Part shown: positions 36,979-45,791 of the stretch, piece after piece
How positions within the stretch are numbered: the stretch's first letter is position 1
How the letters are laid out: each line of letters begins with the position of its first letter
NCBI GenBank assembly: GCA_024397875.1
Contig: CP073344.1
Coordinates: forward strand, 921,001-985,000
DNA length: 64,000 nt
Reading direction: 5' to 3'
From: Amphritea atlantica
Lineage (GTDB): Bacteria; Pseudomonadota; Gammaproteobacteria; Pseudomonadales; Balneatricaceae
Notes under the pieces: model-generated
What the model was told of the DNA's origin: nothing
Database searches by the model: none
Seen by the model: the letters and a program-made list of their open reading frames with translations, nothing else
Program-made: the position numbers and the translations under genes

Positions 36979-37737
36979 ATGAAAGATTTAGATGACCACA
37001 AAAAAATTGCTGTATTGATTGATGCAGACAATGCCCAGTATTCAAAGGTTAAAGCTATCCTTGATGAAATTTCAGCTCATGGGCACATTGTTATTAAGCG
37101 TGCTTATGGTGATTGGTCTAGCGAATACTTAAAGAACTGGAAACAAAGCTTGAATGAACTAGCTATTCAGCCAATCCAGCAATTTGCTTATACAACGGGG
37201 AAAAACTCAACTGATGCATCAATGATCATAGATGCTATGGATTTGCTTTATTCTAATAAGTTCGATGCTTTTGCACTTGTTTCAAGTGACAGTGATTTTA
37301 CCAAGCTAGCCGCGAGGCTGCGTGAATCTGAGATATTTGTCTTTGGCGTGGGTCAAAAGAAAACCCCCATATCCTTTCGTAATGCTTGCGATGATTTTAT
37401 TTTTACTGAGAACTTGGAGTTAGAAGAGCCTACGCCAACAGCTGTTCGTGCTCCCAAGCAAGCGAGCAAAGATGAAGATGTGTCGAGTGATGCAAAAGAG
37501 CTAGTTTCGGTTTTACGTAAGGCTTGGGAGCAATATCAGGATGATGAGGGCTGGGCTAACGTTGCCGCCGCAGGTAGTTTCGTTAAGAGATCTAAGCCAG
37601 ATTTTGATCCTCGGTCATATGGGGTAACAAAATTGCCAGAAATCATAGCTAGCCTTAGCAATGAATTTGAAATGACAAAATTCAAGGGCAAAGGTGTTGT
37701 AAATATCGTTGCGTATAGGCCGACAAAAAATGCTTAA
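36979..37737 (+). CDS. NYN-domain protein with C-terminal LOTUS/OST-HTH domain
   Basis: A 252-residue predicted RNase-fold protein. The PIN-like NYN domain (about 8-150) keeps its acidic residues: VLIDADNAQ, STDASMIIDAMDLL and SSDSDFTKLAARLRE. Residues about 168-250 match the LOTUS/OST-HTH fold (ELVSVLRKAWEQYQDDEGWANVAAAGSFVKRSKPDFDPRSYG...), an RNA-binding winged helix. Combination suggests RNA cleavage or binding. AT-rich composition unlike flanking genes, and tight framing by an integron core (28 bases before) and an attC (overlapping the stop), mark it as a mobile gene cassette. Confidence 0.9.
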   Translation: MKDLDDHKKIAVLIDADNAQYSKVKAILDEISAHGHIVIKRAYGDWSSEYLKNWKQSLNELAIQPIQQFAYTTGKNSTDASMIIDAMDLLYSNKFDAFALVSSDSDFTKLAARLRESEIFVFGVGQKKTPISFRNACDDFIFTENLELEEPTPTAVRAPKQASKDEDVSSDAKELVSVLRKAWEQYQDDEGWANVAAAGSFVKRSKPDFDPRSYGVTKLPEIIASLSNEFEMTKFKGKGVVNIVAYRPTKNA

Positions 37738-37803
37738 TAAGTGCAGGCAGAGGGAACGCTTCACTCGTATCTCGTTGCGCGTCACCTGCTGCAAGCGTTA
37801 TAC
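37732..37803 (+). other. Integron attC site ending cassette 1
   Basis: R'' GCTTAAT (37732-37738), 5-nt spacer, L'' CAG-G-CAG (37744-37750) with one unpaired G, then loop region, L' CTGCTG (37786-37791), 5-nt spacer, R' GTTATAC (37797-37803). Equal spacers and the extrahelical base in L'' are the standard attC design. R'' pairs with the previous cassette's core rather than with this R', as expected in an array. Confidence 0.68.
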
Positions 37804-37887
37804 GGTGAATTTAGTCACATGAATGCCCAAGATTCGAATTATAATACAAAGCGTGGGAACCATGCCTAGAAAATGGAAATTTTGTAA

Positions 37888-38991
37888 GTGTTAGATATCG
37901 ACTTAAATGCTCTCGAATTAGCTAAACCAAAGAGTGAAAATGATTCAGCGTCTTTTCGTCAAGTTTCTTATGGAAAATTAATAACTCCTAGGCAGCACTT
38001 ATTTCTTTTCTCTGCCGAAGAGTGGGAGTATTTTCTAGAGGAATGGGGAACATTTCAGAAATCAAAGTATCACCTTGTAACACGTTTAGGTGGAGCAAAT
38101 GATTTTGGAGTAGATGTTGCCTGTTTTTACACTGATAATGGGTTTTCTGGAAGCTGGGAAAATTATCAATGCAAATACTATAAAGGTGACCCTTTGGCAC
38201 CAGGAACTGCAATTCCTGAGATCGGTAAGTTATTGTGGCATGTATATAATGGGAATTTGACGAAACCAATAAAATATTACTTTTTTTCCCCAAAGGACTG
38301 TGGCCCATCACTTAAAAAGCTATTATTGAATTCAGATAAATTGAAGGATAAGCTTTTAGAAGAGTGGGATGGCTGGTGTTCGAAGAGTATAACTGCAACC
38401 AAAGAAATTTCACTTGAGGGAGATTTTAAGAAATTCGTCTTGTGCTTTGACTTTAGTATTTTTAAATATAAACCAGTAAATGAAGTTGTCGAGGAATATA
38501 GAGAAACTCCATATTACTCAATAAGGTTTGGTGGTGGGTTAAAAGAGCGTCCAGCGCCTTTAAAGCCTCCTGAGGTTTTTCAAAATAATGAAGCTCGCTA
38601 TATAGAACAATTACATAATGCTTATGCTGATAGTAAAGGTATTAAACAACAAGACTTCCAGATTGATTGTTTCCCCGATCTTACAAAACATTTTGTTAGA
38701 CAAAGAGAATCGTTCTACTTTGCTGAATCATTGAGAACCTTTGCACGAGATTCTGTCCCGCTAGGCACATTTGAAGAGCTTCAAAATGACATGTTTGATG
38801 GAGTTATAGATACAGCAGAAGACGATTATGAAAATGGTCTAATTAAACTTAAGGCTGTTTTAAGCGTGTCAAAGTCGGTGCCTCTTGATTCAAATGGGTT
38901 ATTTGAAACTATCAGAGTGAAAGATAGATATGGTATATGTCACCAATTGGCTAATGACGACAAATTAAAATGGTTAGAAGATGATGAGTGA
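37888..38991 (+). CDS. ABC-3C system effector with Mrr-like nuclease domain
   Basis: A 367-residue protein. The N-terminal region matches a PD-(D/E)xK restriction-endonuclease fold: RLGGANDFGVDVACF (Asp76) then ENYQCKYYKG (Gln94-x-Lys96), the Q-x-K variant of Mrr-type nucleases. The C-terminal half (about 190-365) is a helical domain that I cannot name; in ABC three-component systems this protein is the effector, followed by a middle component and an ABC ATPase, as here. GTG start at 37888, 84 bases after the core site. Its end overlaps the next gene by 11 bases. Confidence 0.82.
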   Translation: MLDIDLNALELAKPKSENDSASFRQVSYGKLITPRQHLFLFSAEEWEYFLEEWGTFQKSKYHLVTRLGGANDFGVDVACFYTDNGFSGSWENYQCKYYKGDPLAPGTAIPEIGKLLWHVYNGNLTKPIKYYFFSPKDCGPSLKKLLLNSDKLKDKLLEEWDGWCSKSITATKEISLEGDFKKFVLCFDFSIFKYKPVNEVVEEYRETPYYSIRFGGGLKERPAPLKPPEVFQNNEARYIEQLHNAYADSKGIKQQDFQIDCFPDLTKHFVRQRESFYFAESLRTFARDSVPLGTFEELQNDMFDGVIDTAEDDYENGLIKLKAVLSVSKSVPLDSNGLFETIRVKDRYGICHQLANDDKLKWLEDDE

Positions 38992-39484
38992 AACTCTACA
39001 TTCAGATTTCATATTCAACAGTGCTCTAGAAACTGGAGTGCGATCTATATGTATATTAGTTGTTGATCTGTCTAATAAATTCGATATACAGCAACTGTTA
39101 GCTTTAGATCATATTGTTGTTCATACCGGAGATATTGAAAATGCTCCACCAAGCCTACATCCGAATATTTTACAAAGAAGTGGTGAGCTTCTGGTGAGGA
39201 GACCGTTAGTTGAAAATGGTCTTGTTCTTATGGAAAGCAAAAGGCTTGTACAGAAAGTGATAACACCTGATGGCTTCTATTACTGTGCAACAGAGCTTGC
39301 TAGTGTCTTTATCGAAAGCTTAACAAATGAATATATAAAAGAACTTAGTCAAAGAGCACAGTGGGCTGTCACGATGTATAACGATTACGGTGATAGCTTG
39401 TTCTCAGAAATCTTCAATTCCGCATTTGATCGTTGGAAAAATGAATTCCAAATCGCAGAGATGTCAATTGCAAAAAATAGCTGA
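38981..39484 (+). CDS. ABC-3C system middle component
   Basis: A 167-residue protein matching the middle component of ABC three-component systems by size, position between effector and ATPase, and segments such as ALDHIVVHTGD, SLHPNILQRSGELLVRRPLVENGLVLM and YCATELASVFIESL. It is thought to be a winged-helix adaptor linking ATPase and effector; that role is family-level inference. ATG 38981 lies inside the effector gene; 11 bases separate it from the ATPase gene. Confidence 0.8.
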   Translation: MMSETLHSDFIFNSALETGVRSICILVVDLSNKFDIQQLLALDHIVVHTGDIENAPPSLHPNILQRSGELLVRRPLVENGLVLMESKRLVQKVITPDGFYYCATELASVFIESLTNEYIKELSQRAQWAVTMYNDYGDSLFSEIFNSAFDRWKNEFQIAEMSIAKNS

Positions 39485-39495
39485 GTATTATTGAG

Positions 39496-41349
39496 ATGGA
39501 AATTAGGTTTATTGTTTTTGTTGGCCCCGTAAAAGAATCGGCAGAAATAGAATTCAGAAGTGGTTTGAATTTAGTATATGGCCCTTCAAATACAGGTAAG
39601 TCATCCGTTTTGGATGGGATTGATTTTATGCTGGGTACAGAAAAGCCCCTGAAAGAGCTCCCTGAACATGAAGGTTATGATCAAGTAATCCTAGGTGTGG
39701 AATTTCCTAAATCAGAGTACTTCACTTTTGTAAGAAGTATAGAGGGTGGTGATTATGAGTGTTTCGAAGGATTACATAAAAGAAAACCACTAGATATCGA
39801 TCCTGTCATTCTAAGGCCTAAAAGTGAAACTAAAACGATCAAAAGTATATCTTCTTTCATACTCGAGAAAGTTAATTTATCTAACAAAAAACTTAAAAAA
39901 AATGCGCAGAATGGACTGGTTAGTTTAACTCTAAGGAATTCTCTAGATCTTGCTGTTGTTAATGAAGCCAATATTCAAAAAGAATCCTCGCCATATATTA
40001 GTACACAATTCACAAAAATAACTGAGCATAAGTCTAGGTTAAAATTTATTCTTACGGGGGTGGATGATAGCTCACTGTTGCCAGCAGAAGTTGAAAAAAA
40101 AGCTCTATCTAGAGAAGCAAAAATAGAGGTATTAAAGGAACTAATAGAAGAACAGGGCAGGTCGTTAGGGGATATATCTACATTAGAAAATTCATTGACG
40201 GAGCTTAGACAGCAAGATAAGAGGTTGTCACAGACTATATTGGAAGAACGTTTTACCCTTGATGCCAATGAAGAAAACTACAATAGTTTAGTGAGTAACC
40301 GGGCTGCTTTTAGAGATGAATTAGAACTCAAGAGCAACAGGATTAATGAAGTAGTAGAAATGTTATCTCGGTTCAAACTGCTGCAAAAGCAGTATGCTTC
40401 AGATATAGCTAGATTGGAAAGTATCTCTGAAACAGGAACTTTGCTAGAAGCATTGCCTTATGAAAAATGCCCTACGTGTGGAAGGCTTGTTTCTGAAGAT
40501 AAAACTCATCAATATTGCGATAAAGATATTAAAGATGTTGTTGCAGCTGCGGCATCAGAAAAGTCAAAGATTGAAGGGCTTAATGGTGAGCTTAAATTTA
40601 CAGTGAACAATCTTAGTTCAGAGTTGGAATCAATTAATGAACAATTGCCGGGTATAGAGGAAAAAATATCTTCTGTTGCTAAAGAATTAGCTATTGTGAA
40701 CCCTGAATTAGTCGAACAGCGTACAAATTACACAGAATTCTATAATTTAAAATTCGAACTTGATGATTCAATAAAGCAGCATGAGCAACTAATTCTCTTA
40801 ACTAGAAAGAAAGAAGAGTTAGAAAATTCAGCTCCGAAAAAAGAATCTAAAGGAAAGGAGGAAAGCGAAAGGACGTTGCCAACAAGCGCTTTGTTTAAGC
40901 TTTCGAAAGAAGTAAGGAGCTTTCTACAAGAGTGGGGGTTGCCTAATTCTAATGATGTTCACTTTGATAAGGAGACAGGTGATTTTGTTATTAATGGGAA
41001 GCATAGAATTAGTAATGGCAAAGGACACCGTGCTATTACGCATGCTGCAGCCACTCTCGGACTGATGAAGTACACAGAAGAGAATGAGCTTCCTCATTTA
41101 GGTTTTTCCATACTTGATTCGCCATTACTTGCCTATGAGGAGCCAGATAATGAGGCAGATGACCTTAGTGATACGGATGTAAATATTAAGTTTTTTGATA
41201 GCTTGGCAGACTGGAAATCTAAACAGATTATTGTTTTTGAAAATAAAAAGTCTATACCGAATAAGTACAGTTCAGGAAGGCAAGTTACTCAGTTTACTAA
41301 GAAAAACTCAGGACGCTATGGTTTTTTCCCAACAAAACCCATGAATTAA
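39496..41349 (+). CDS. ABC-3C system SMC/Rad50-like ATPase (DUF3732 type)
   Basis: A 617-residue ATPase. Walker A is GPSNTGKSS (29-37). A long coiled coil (about 190-450) is broken near residue 325 by KCPTCGRL, with a later cysteine in HQYC, resembling a Rad50 zinc hook. The C-terminal lobe has NGKGHRAITHAAATLGL (signature region, about 505) and Walker B-like FSILDSPLL (about 538). Such ATPases sense DNA structures or phage processes and switch on the effector. AT-rich codon use contrasts with neighbours. Last gene of the cassette; a partial attC begins 28 bases after its stop. Confidence 0.85.
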   Translation: MEIRFIVFVGPVKESAEIEFRSGLNLVYGPSNTGKSSVLDGIDFMLGTEKPLKELPEHEGYDQVILGVEFPKSEYFTFVRSIEGGDYECFEGLHKRKPLDIDPVILRPKSETKTIKSISSFILEKVNLSNKKLKKNAQNGLVSLTLRNSLDLAVVNEANIQKESSPYISTQFTKITEHKSRLKFILTGVDDSSLLPAEVEKKALSREAKIEVLKELIEEQGRSLGDISTLENSLTELRQQDKRLSQTILEERFTLDANEENYNSLVSNRAAFRDELELKSNRINEVVEMLSRFKLLQKQYASDIARLESISETGTLLEALPYEKCPTCGRLVSEDKTHQYCDKDIKDVVAAAASEKSKIEGLNGELKFTVNNLSSELESINEQLPGIEEKISSVAKELAIVNPELVEQRTNYTEFYNLKFELDDSIKQHEQLILLTRKKEELENSAPKKESKGKEESERTLPTSALFKLSKEVRSFLQEWGLPNSNDVHFDKETGDFVINGKHRISNGKGHRAITHAAATLGLMKYTEENELPHLGFSILDSPLLAYEEPDNEADDLSDTDVNIKFFDSLADWKSKQIIVFENKKSIPNKYSSGRQVTQFTKKNSGRYGFFPTKPMN

Positions 41350-41377
41350 ATTAAATATTGTAAATAGTGTAGGAAGC

Positions 41378-41396
41378 GTATAACAAGGCCAGAGTT
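41378..41396 (+). other. 5' part of an attC site ending cassette 2 (truncated)
   Basis: GTATAAC (41378-41384) is the exact reverse complement of this cassette's leading core GTTATAC at 37797. It is followed by spacer AAGGC and an L''-like CAGAGTT. No matching L' and GTTRRRY were found in the next 200 bases, so the 3' half seems lost. Confidence 0.5.
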
Positions 41397-41622
41397 ACAA
41401 CTGAAATAATCAATGGTATAGCTAACGCGGTTGGTTCGGCGCTTTCGGTGGTGCCGTGCTAGCAGCATCTAATAAGTCAAAGTACACCAAGGTGCTGCAT
41501 AGTTATCTGTGTATGGCACCGATGTCAGAGCTGGGTAAATCTGATACCAGACGTTCTGCGATGAGCAATCAAGGCGGATCGGTTTTATTATGTGGTCCTC
41601 TTCCTGCAGGGAAATGCGCATT

Positions 41623-42144
41623 ATGATAGAAACCTATATTTTACTGTTCAGAGGGATCAACGTGGGTGGGCGAAATATCCTGCCGATGCGGGATCTTAGT
41701 TTGCTGTTGCAGGAGAACGGCTTCGATGAGGTTAAAACCTATATTCAGAGTGGCAATGTCGTTTTAAAGGGAATAGCGAAGCCTGACGCCAGTTTAATCG
41801 CTGAGATTGAATCGAGGTTTGGCTTCCGGCCTGAAATTATCGTGTTGGATGCGGATGAGTTTGCAGCGGCTGTGAAGCATAACCCCTATGGTCTGGCTGA
41901 TGGTAAATCAGTTCATTTTTATTTTTCAGCGCTGGAGCCTCAGCCTGATATGGACAAACTTGTGGCGCTGGCATCTGAGCATGAGCGTTTTGAGCTAAAG
42001 GGTAAGGTGTTCTATCTACACGCTCCGAATGGGATCGGCCGGTCAAAACTGGTCGCTGGTCTGGAAAAATGCTTAGGCGTGTCAGCCACTGGAAGGAACC
42101 TCAACACCCTCAACAAACTCAGGCAGATGGTGGAAAAGGGGTAA
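41623..42144 (+). CDS. DUF1697 family protein
   Basis: A 173-residue cytosolic protein with the family opening [14 protein letters not shown]...PMRDL, the YIQSGNVVL motif and the closing [15 protein letters not shown]. Function unknown across the family. Base composition is back to that of the chromosome. ATG 41623 is used, 10 bases after GGGA; ATG 41614 is too near the site. It sits between the truncated attC and the right direct repeat. Confidence 0.88.
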   Translation: MIETYILLFRGINVGGRNILPMRDLSLLLQENGFDEVKTYIQSGNVVLKGIAKPDASLIAEIESRFGFRPEIIVLDADEFAAAVKHNPYGLADGKSVHFYFSALEPQPDMDKLVALASEHERFELKGKVFYLHAPNGIGRSKLVAGLEKCLGVSATGRNLNTLNKLRQMVEKG

Positions 42145-42181
42145 ATCCGTTTCAGCCTTAATATTCCCCTTTATTTTCGCT

Positions 42182-42307
42182 CTTAATTTAACCTTTAATT
42201 TCACTACAGGACTGGCGCCAGCCGGTCATTTGGTCAAGAATACGCATAATTCAGATGATTACCCGGTTCAGATTTCATCTGATAAGCCATTTCAGCCCCC
42301 ATTTTTG
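42182..42307 (+). repeat. Right copy of the 126-bp direct repeat
   Basis: Partner of 36301-36426, offset exactly 5881 bases with no indels. Ends 13 bases before the rluF start codon, so it forms the rluF leader. Confidence 0.85.
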
Positions 42308-42319
42308 AGACATGAATCT

Positions 42320-43213
42320 ATGTTGAGTGACACATCAACCCGTTTAAATAAATATATCAGTGACAGTGGTATCTGTTCCCGCAGGGACGCAGATCGTTTT
42401 ATTGAGCAGGGTAATGTGTTTATCAATGGTAAGCGCGCCGCTATCGGTGACCGGGTTTTCCCGGGGGATCTGGTGAAGGTGAACGGGCAGGCGATTGATC
42501 CTGAAGAAGCGGAAGATCTTGTTTTTATTGCGTTGAATAAACCGGTGGGCGTTGTCAGTACCACGGAGGGAAGTGAGCGCAACAATATCGTCGATTTTGT
42601 CAATCACAGCACCCGGATCTTTCCCATCGGCCGATTGGATAAAGATTCTCAGGGGCTTATTTTTCTGACCAATAATGGCGATCTGGTGAATAAGATTCTG
42701 CGTGCCGGAAATAAGCATGAGAAAGAGTATCTGGTAACGGTGAACAAGCCGATCACCGATGAGTTTATTACCGGAATGAGTGCCGGGGTGCCGATGCTTG
42801 GTAAGGTCACCAAAAAATGCAAGATCACTAAAGAGGCCCCCAAGGTGTTTCGTATCACCCTGATCCAGGGCCTGAATCGTCAGATTCGCCGCATGTGTGA
42901 ACACTTCCATTACGAAGTCACAAAGCTGGAACGGGTGCGCATTATGAATGTCGATCTCAAAGGTTTGCCGGTGGGCGAATGGCGGGATCTGACCGAGCCT
43001 GAATTGAAGCTGATTTTAAAAGCCGCAGCGGCCTCATCATCGGAAGCGCCAACCGGGCAGAAAAAAAAGCCATCGGGTCAGAATAAGAAAAAAGCCGCGC
43101 CGCGCAATCAACAGAAAACCAGATCGGGAGGCGGTTCTGGTTATTCACCCAAATCCGGTGAAAGCCCGCGGAGTAAGTCCGGGCGTTCTGCCAGAAAGCC
43201 CCGGCGGCGTTAA
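42320..43213 (+). CDS. rluF: 23S rRNA pseudouridine synthase RluF-like
   Basis: A 297-residue RNA modification enzyme of the RsuA/RluB/E/F group. An S4 domain ([31 protein letters not shown]) precedes the catalytic domain with [21 protein letters not shown], which has the catalytic Asp, and [17 protein letters not shown]. The sequence matches RluF, which modifies U2604, better than RluB or RluE. The last 60 residues are a low-complexity Lys/Ser/Gly/Arg tail. ATG 42320 was chosen because the S4 domain starts there; the open frame upstream is the direct repeat. Confidence 0.9.
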   Translation: MLSDTSTRLNKYISDSGICSRRDADRFIEQGNVFINGKRAAIGDRVFPGDLVKVNGQAIDPEEAEDLVFIALNKPVGVVSTTEGSERNNIVDFVNHSTRIFPIGRLDKDSQGLIFLTNNGDLVNKILRAGNKHEKEYLVTVNKPITDEFITGMSAGVPMLGKVTKKCKITKEAPKVFRITLIQGLNRQIRRMCEHFHYEVTKLERVRIMNVDLKGLPVGEWRDLTEPELKLILKAAAASSSEAPTGQKKKPSGQNKKKAAPRNQQKTRSGGGSGYSPKSGESPRSKSGRSARKPRRR

Positions 43214-43354
43214 GTTTTCAGCTCAACATACAGCGCTATAGCTTTTACCCGAATAAGCTTTTTATCCGAGTGAGCTACTTACCTGAATAAATCGGTTAAG
43301 CTGCTCACTCGCCTAAACCGGTTTGTCGCTGGCGCTGAACACGCCTGATATTGA

Positions 43355-43570
43355 TCAGCTGTTTTCTACCCTGAAGCCAACCTTGAGGGTCACCTGAAAG
43401 TGGCCGACTTCTCCATTCACAACGTGCCCGCGGGTTTCGATAACTTCAAACCAGTCGATATGTTTGATCGTTTTGCTGCATTGAGCCAGTGCATTACGGA
43501 TCGCATCGTCTGTGCCTTTGGCGGATGAACCAACAACCTCTATCTTCCTGTATGTATGGTGATCAGACAT
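43355..43570 (-). CDS. Dodecin family protein
   Basis: A 71-residue flavin-binding protein that assembles as a dodecamer. It has the typical YRKIEVVGSSAKGTDDAIRNALAQCSKT opening, the flavin-stacking tryptophan in HIDWFEVIETRGHV and the closing GHFQVTLKVGFRVE. ATG 43570 has AGGAGAT upstream. Probably stores or buffers free flavin. Confidence 0.95.
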   Translation of the reverse strand: MSDHHTYRKIEVVGSSAKGTDDAIRNALAQCSKTIKHIDWFEVIETRGHVVNGEVGHFQVTLKVGFRVENS

Positions 43571-43677
43571 CTTTATCTCCTGCCCTTAATAGACTGTTCC
43601 AGCTTCAGAATTAAGCGTAGTCGAAAAATGGCGACAGGGATGATGTCTGTCGTGAAAAGGTGGCTCGCTGCTTTAAG

Positions 43678-44247
43678 TTATGCACCCTTCTGAGCGTAGT
43701 GAAGGATGTTGTGGAATATTGTCGGAGCCTGGCTGCAATTTCTGTAGCCATGGGGCGTATCGCCGGAAAAACGCACAGATGCGCCTTTACTCAGTTGAAT
43801 CCATTCTCCGTCGACGAGTAGTTCCAGCTCACCGCTCAGCACCACGACGTGCTCTGTTACGCCCTGAATGTGAGGTTCAGAGAGTCGTTCATAGCCCGGC
43901 TGCAGGGTTAACTCAAACATCTCAAATCCAAACCGTTCCTCATAGGGAAAGATGGGCACAATCGGGGCACCATCGCTGGCCAGGGACGTGGGTTGTGCTG
44001 ACGGAGGGCGAATACGGGTGTTGCTGCTTTCCGCTGCTGGTGGCTCAAGTAAACTGGAAAGTGATTGATGAAACCCTGTCGATATCTTCCACATAGTGGC
44101 GATTGTCGGGCTGGATTCGCCCCGCTCAATCTGGCCTAACATCGCCTTACTGACGCCGGTTTCACTGGCGGCCTTGTCGAGGCTCCAGCCTTTTTCCTGT
44201 CTGAGCTTTTTTAAGGTCGTGGCGAGGTAAAGATTTATTTCCTGCAT
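43678..44247 (-). CDS. XRE-cupin transcriptional regulator
   Basis: A 189-residue regulator with an N-terminal helix-turn-helix (about 8-62: LKKLRQEKGWSLDKAASETGVSKAMLGQIERGESSPT) and a C-terminal cupin domain (about 110-185: EPHIQGVTEHVVVLSGELELLVDGEWIQLSKGASVRFSGDTPHGYRN). It is divergent from benE, with two palindromes in the gap, so it is the likely repressor or activator of that transporter gene and of itself. ATG 44247. Confidence 0.93.
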   Translation of the reverse strand: MQEINLYLATTLKKLRQEKGWSLDKAASETGVSKAMLGQIERGESSPTIATMWKISTGFHQSLSSLLEPPAAESSNTRIRPPSAQPTSLASDGAPIVPIFPYEERFGFEMFELTLQPGYERLSEPHIQGVTEHVVVLSGELELLVDGEWIQLSKGASVRFSGDTPHGYRNCSQAPTIFHNILHYAQKGA

Positions 44248-44284
44248 CGCGGCTTCCGGTTGAGGGATGAGACTTAATTTTTAA

Positions 44285-44304
44285 TTGTACGCTATAACGC
44301 ACAA
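44285..44304. promoter_or_regulatory. Operator 1 of the XRE-cupin/benE intergenic region
   Basis: Fits TTGNNCGYTATAACGNNCAA, near-perfect dyad. Second copy 37 bp away, suggesting two dimers on nearby faces. Confidence 0.7.
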
Positions 44305-44321
44305 TGATACTCTTTCCAAAA

Positions 44322-44341
44322 TTGGACGTTATAACGCACAA
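44322..44341. promoter_or_regulatory. Operator 2 of the XRE-cupin/benE intergenic region
   Basis: Same consensus as operator 1, with a perfect CGTTATAACG core. Confidence 0.7.
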
Positions 44342-44371
44342 GCTGTTCGCAGAGTGTATGGGGTTGTCAGC

Positions 44372-45562
44372 ATGGGATCAACAAGGAATCGGCAAGGTGT
44401 CGCAGGATTGTTCAGTCTGTCTCACCTTTCAGCGGGGTTTGTGGCGGTACTGGTAGGCTATACCAGTTCTGCGGTGATTATTTTTCAGGCGGCCGCTGCG
44501 GCGGGTGCTTCGACGGAACAAATCAGTTCCTGGTTATGGGCTCTGGGTATCGGTATGGGGCTGACCAGTGCCGGGTTATCCCTCTATTTTCGTACACCGG
44601 TACTGACCGCCTGGTCCACTCCGGGGGCTGCACTGCTGGTGACGGCGCTGTCCGGTGTACCGATCAATGAGGCGATAGGTATCTTTATTTTCAGTTCCGG
44701 TCTGATCTTGTTGTGTGGTATCACCGGCTGGTTCGAAAAGATAATGCATCATGTGCCGATGTCGTTAGCGGGGGCGATGCTGGCGGGGGTTCTGCTGCAG
44801 TTTGGCATCGATCTGTTTAAGGTGATGGAATCCAATCTGCTGCTGGTAGGACTGATGCTGGCGACCTTTATCGTGATTAAGCTTGCTGTGCCGCGCTATA
44901 CCATTCCTATTGTATTGCTGACCGGCACTGTCACCGCATTGTTTCAGGGGCAACTCAATATCGAGGTGCTGAACTGGCAGTTATCGACCCCGCTCTGGGT
45001 GACGCCGGCCTTTAATCTGCAAACCATTATCGGGGTGGGGGTGCCGCTGTTTATTATCACCATGGCTTCGCAAAATGTGCCCGGTGTCGCAGTGTTGCGG
45101 GCCAATGGTTACGACACACCGGTTTCGCCGCTCCTCACCTGGACCGGTTTTACCGGGGTAGTGCTGGCACCCTTCGGTGGCTTCTCATATAACCTGGCGG
45201 CGATTACTGCGGCAATCTGTATGGGCAACGAAGCGGGACATGACCGCTCCAGGCGTTATATGGCATCGGTCTGGGCTGGGGGATTCTATCTCTTGACCGG
45301 CTTGTTTGGTTCGACGATCGCTTCTCTGTTTGCCGCGTTTCCCACGGCGCTGGTGATGGCGATAGCGGGACTGGCGCTGCTGAGTACCATTGGTAACAGT
45401 CTCTCTGCTGCACTGGCCGATCCCGGTGAGAGAGAGGCGGCGTTGTTAACCTTTCTGGTGACCGCATCGGGCCTCAATCTGCTGGGCATCAGCAGTGCGT
45501 TCTGGGGACTGTGTATCGGTTTAATCGCCTGTTATCTGCAGAAGAGCGTAGATCGATCATAG
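44372..45562 (+). CDS. benE: BenE-family (benzoate/H+ symporter-like) transporter
   Basis: A 396-residue inner-membrane transporter with about 12 hydrophobic segments and family motifs (FRTPVLTAWSTPGAALL, ASQNVPGVAVLRANGY, PFGGFSYNLAAITAAICMG). The BenE family is named for benzoate import, but the substrate here is unproven. ATG 44372 is preferred because GGGG lies 8 bases upstream; a longer frame from 44285 would run through both operators. Divergent from its likely regulator. No benzoate-degrading genes lie next to it. Confidence 0.9.
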   Translation: MGSTRNRQGVAGLFSLSHLSAGFVAVLVGYTSSAVIIFQAAAAAGASTEQISSWLWALGIGMGLTSAGLSLYFRTPVLTAWSTPGAALLVTALSGVPINEAIGIFIFSSGLILLCGITGWFEKIMHHVPMSLAGAMLAGVLLQFGIDLFKVMESNLLLVGLMLATFIVIKLAVPRYTIPIVLLTGTVTALFQGQLNIEVLNWQLSTPLWVTPAFNLQTIIGVGVPLFIITMASQNVPGVAVLRANGYDTPVSPLLTWTGFTGVVLAPFGGFSYNLAAITAAICMGNEAGHDRSRRYMASVWAGGFYLLTGLFGSTIASLFAAFPTALVMAIAGLALLSTIGNSLSAALADPGEREAALLTFLVTASGLNLLGISSAFWGLCIGLIACYLQKSVDRS

Positions 45563-45791
45563 GTTGCGAGCGCAGGATAAATCCATCGACTGTGGGAAAA
45601 TCACTATGAAGAGGCCGGGTTGGGGAGGGTTTTAGCTATATTTGGGCTTCTGCCGTTTAAATCAGTGAGTCAGGATAAATAAGGGGGCTTGATTGTAGGT
45701 TCTCTGAGACATAACCCCTTTAGTGAAATATCGCCCGGAGAGAACTGAAAAATGATATAATCGATTGTCACTACTCAAAAGGAGTTCTTTT

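Noticed and set aside
41623..42144. DUF1697 gene as a third cassette
   Set aside because: No core site before it, no attC after it, and normal base composition.
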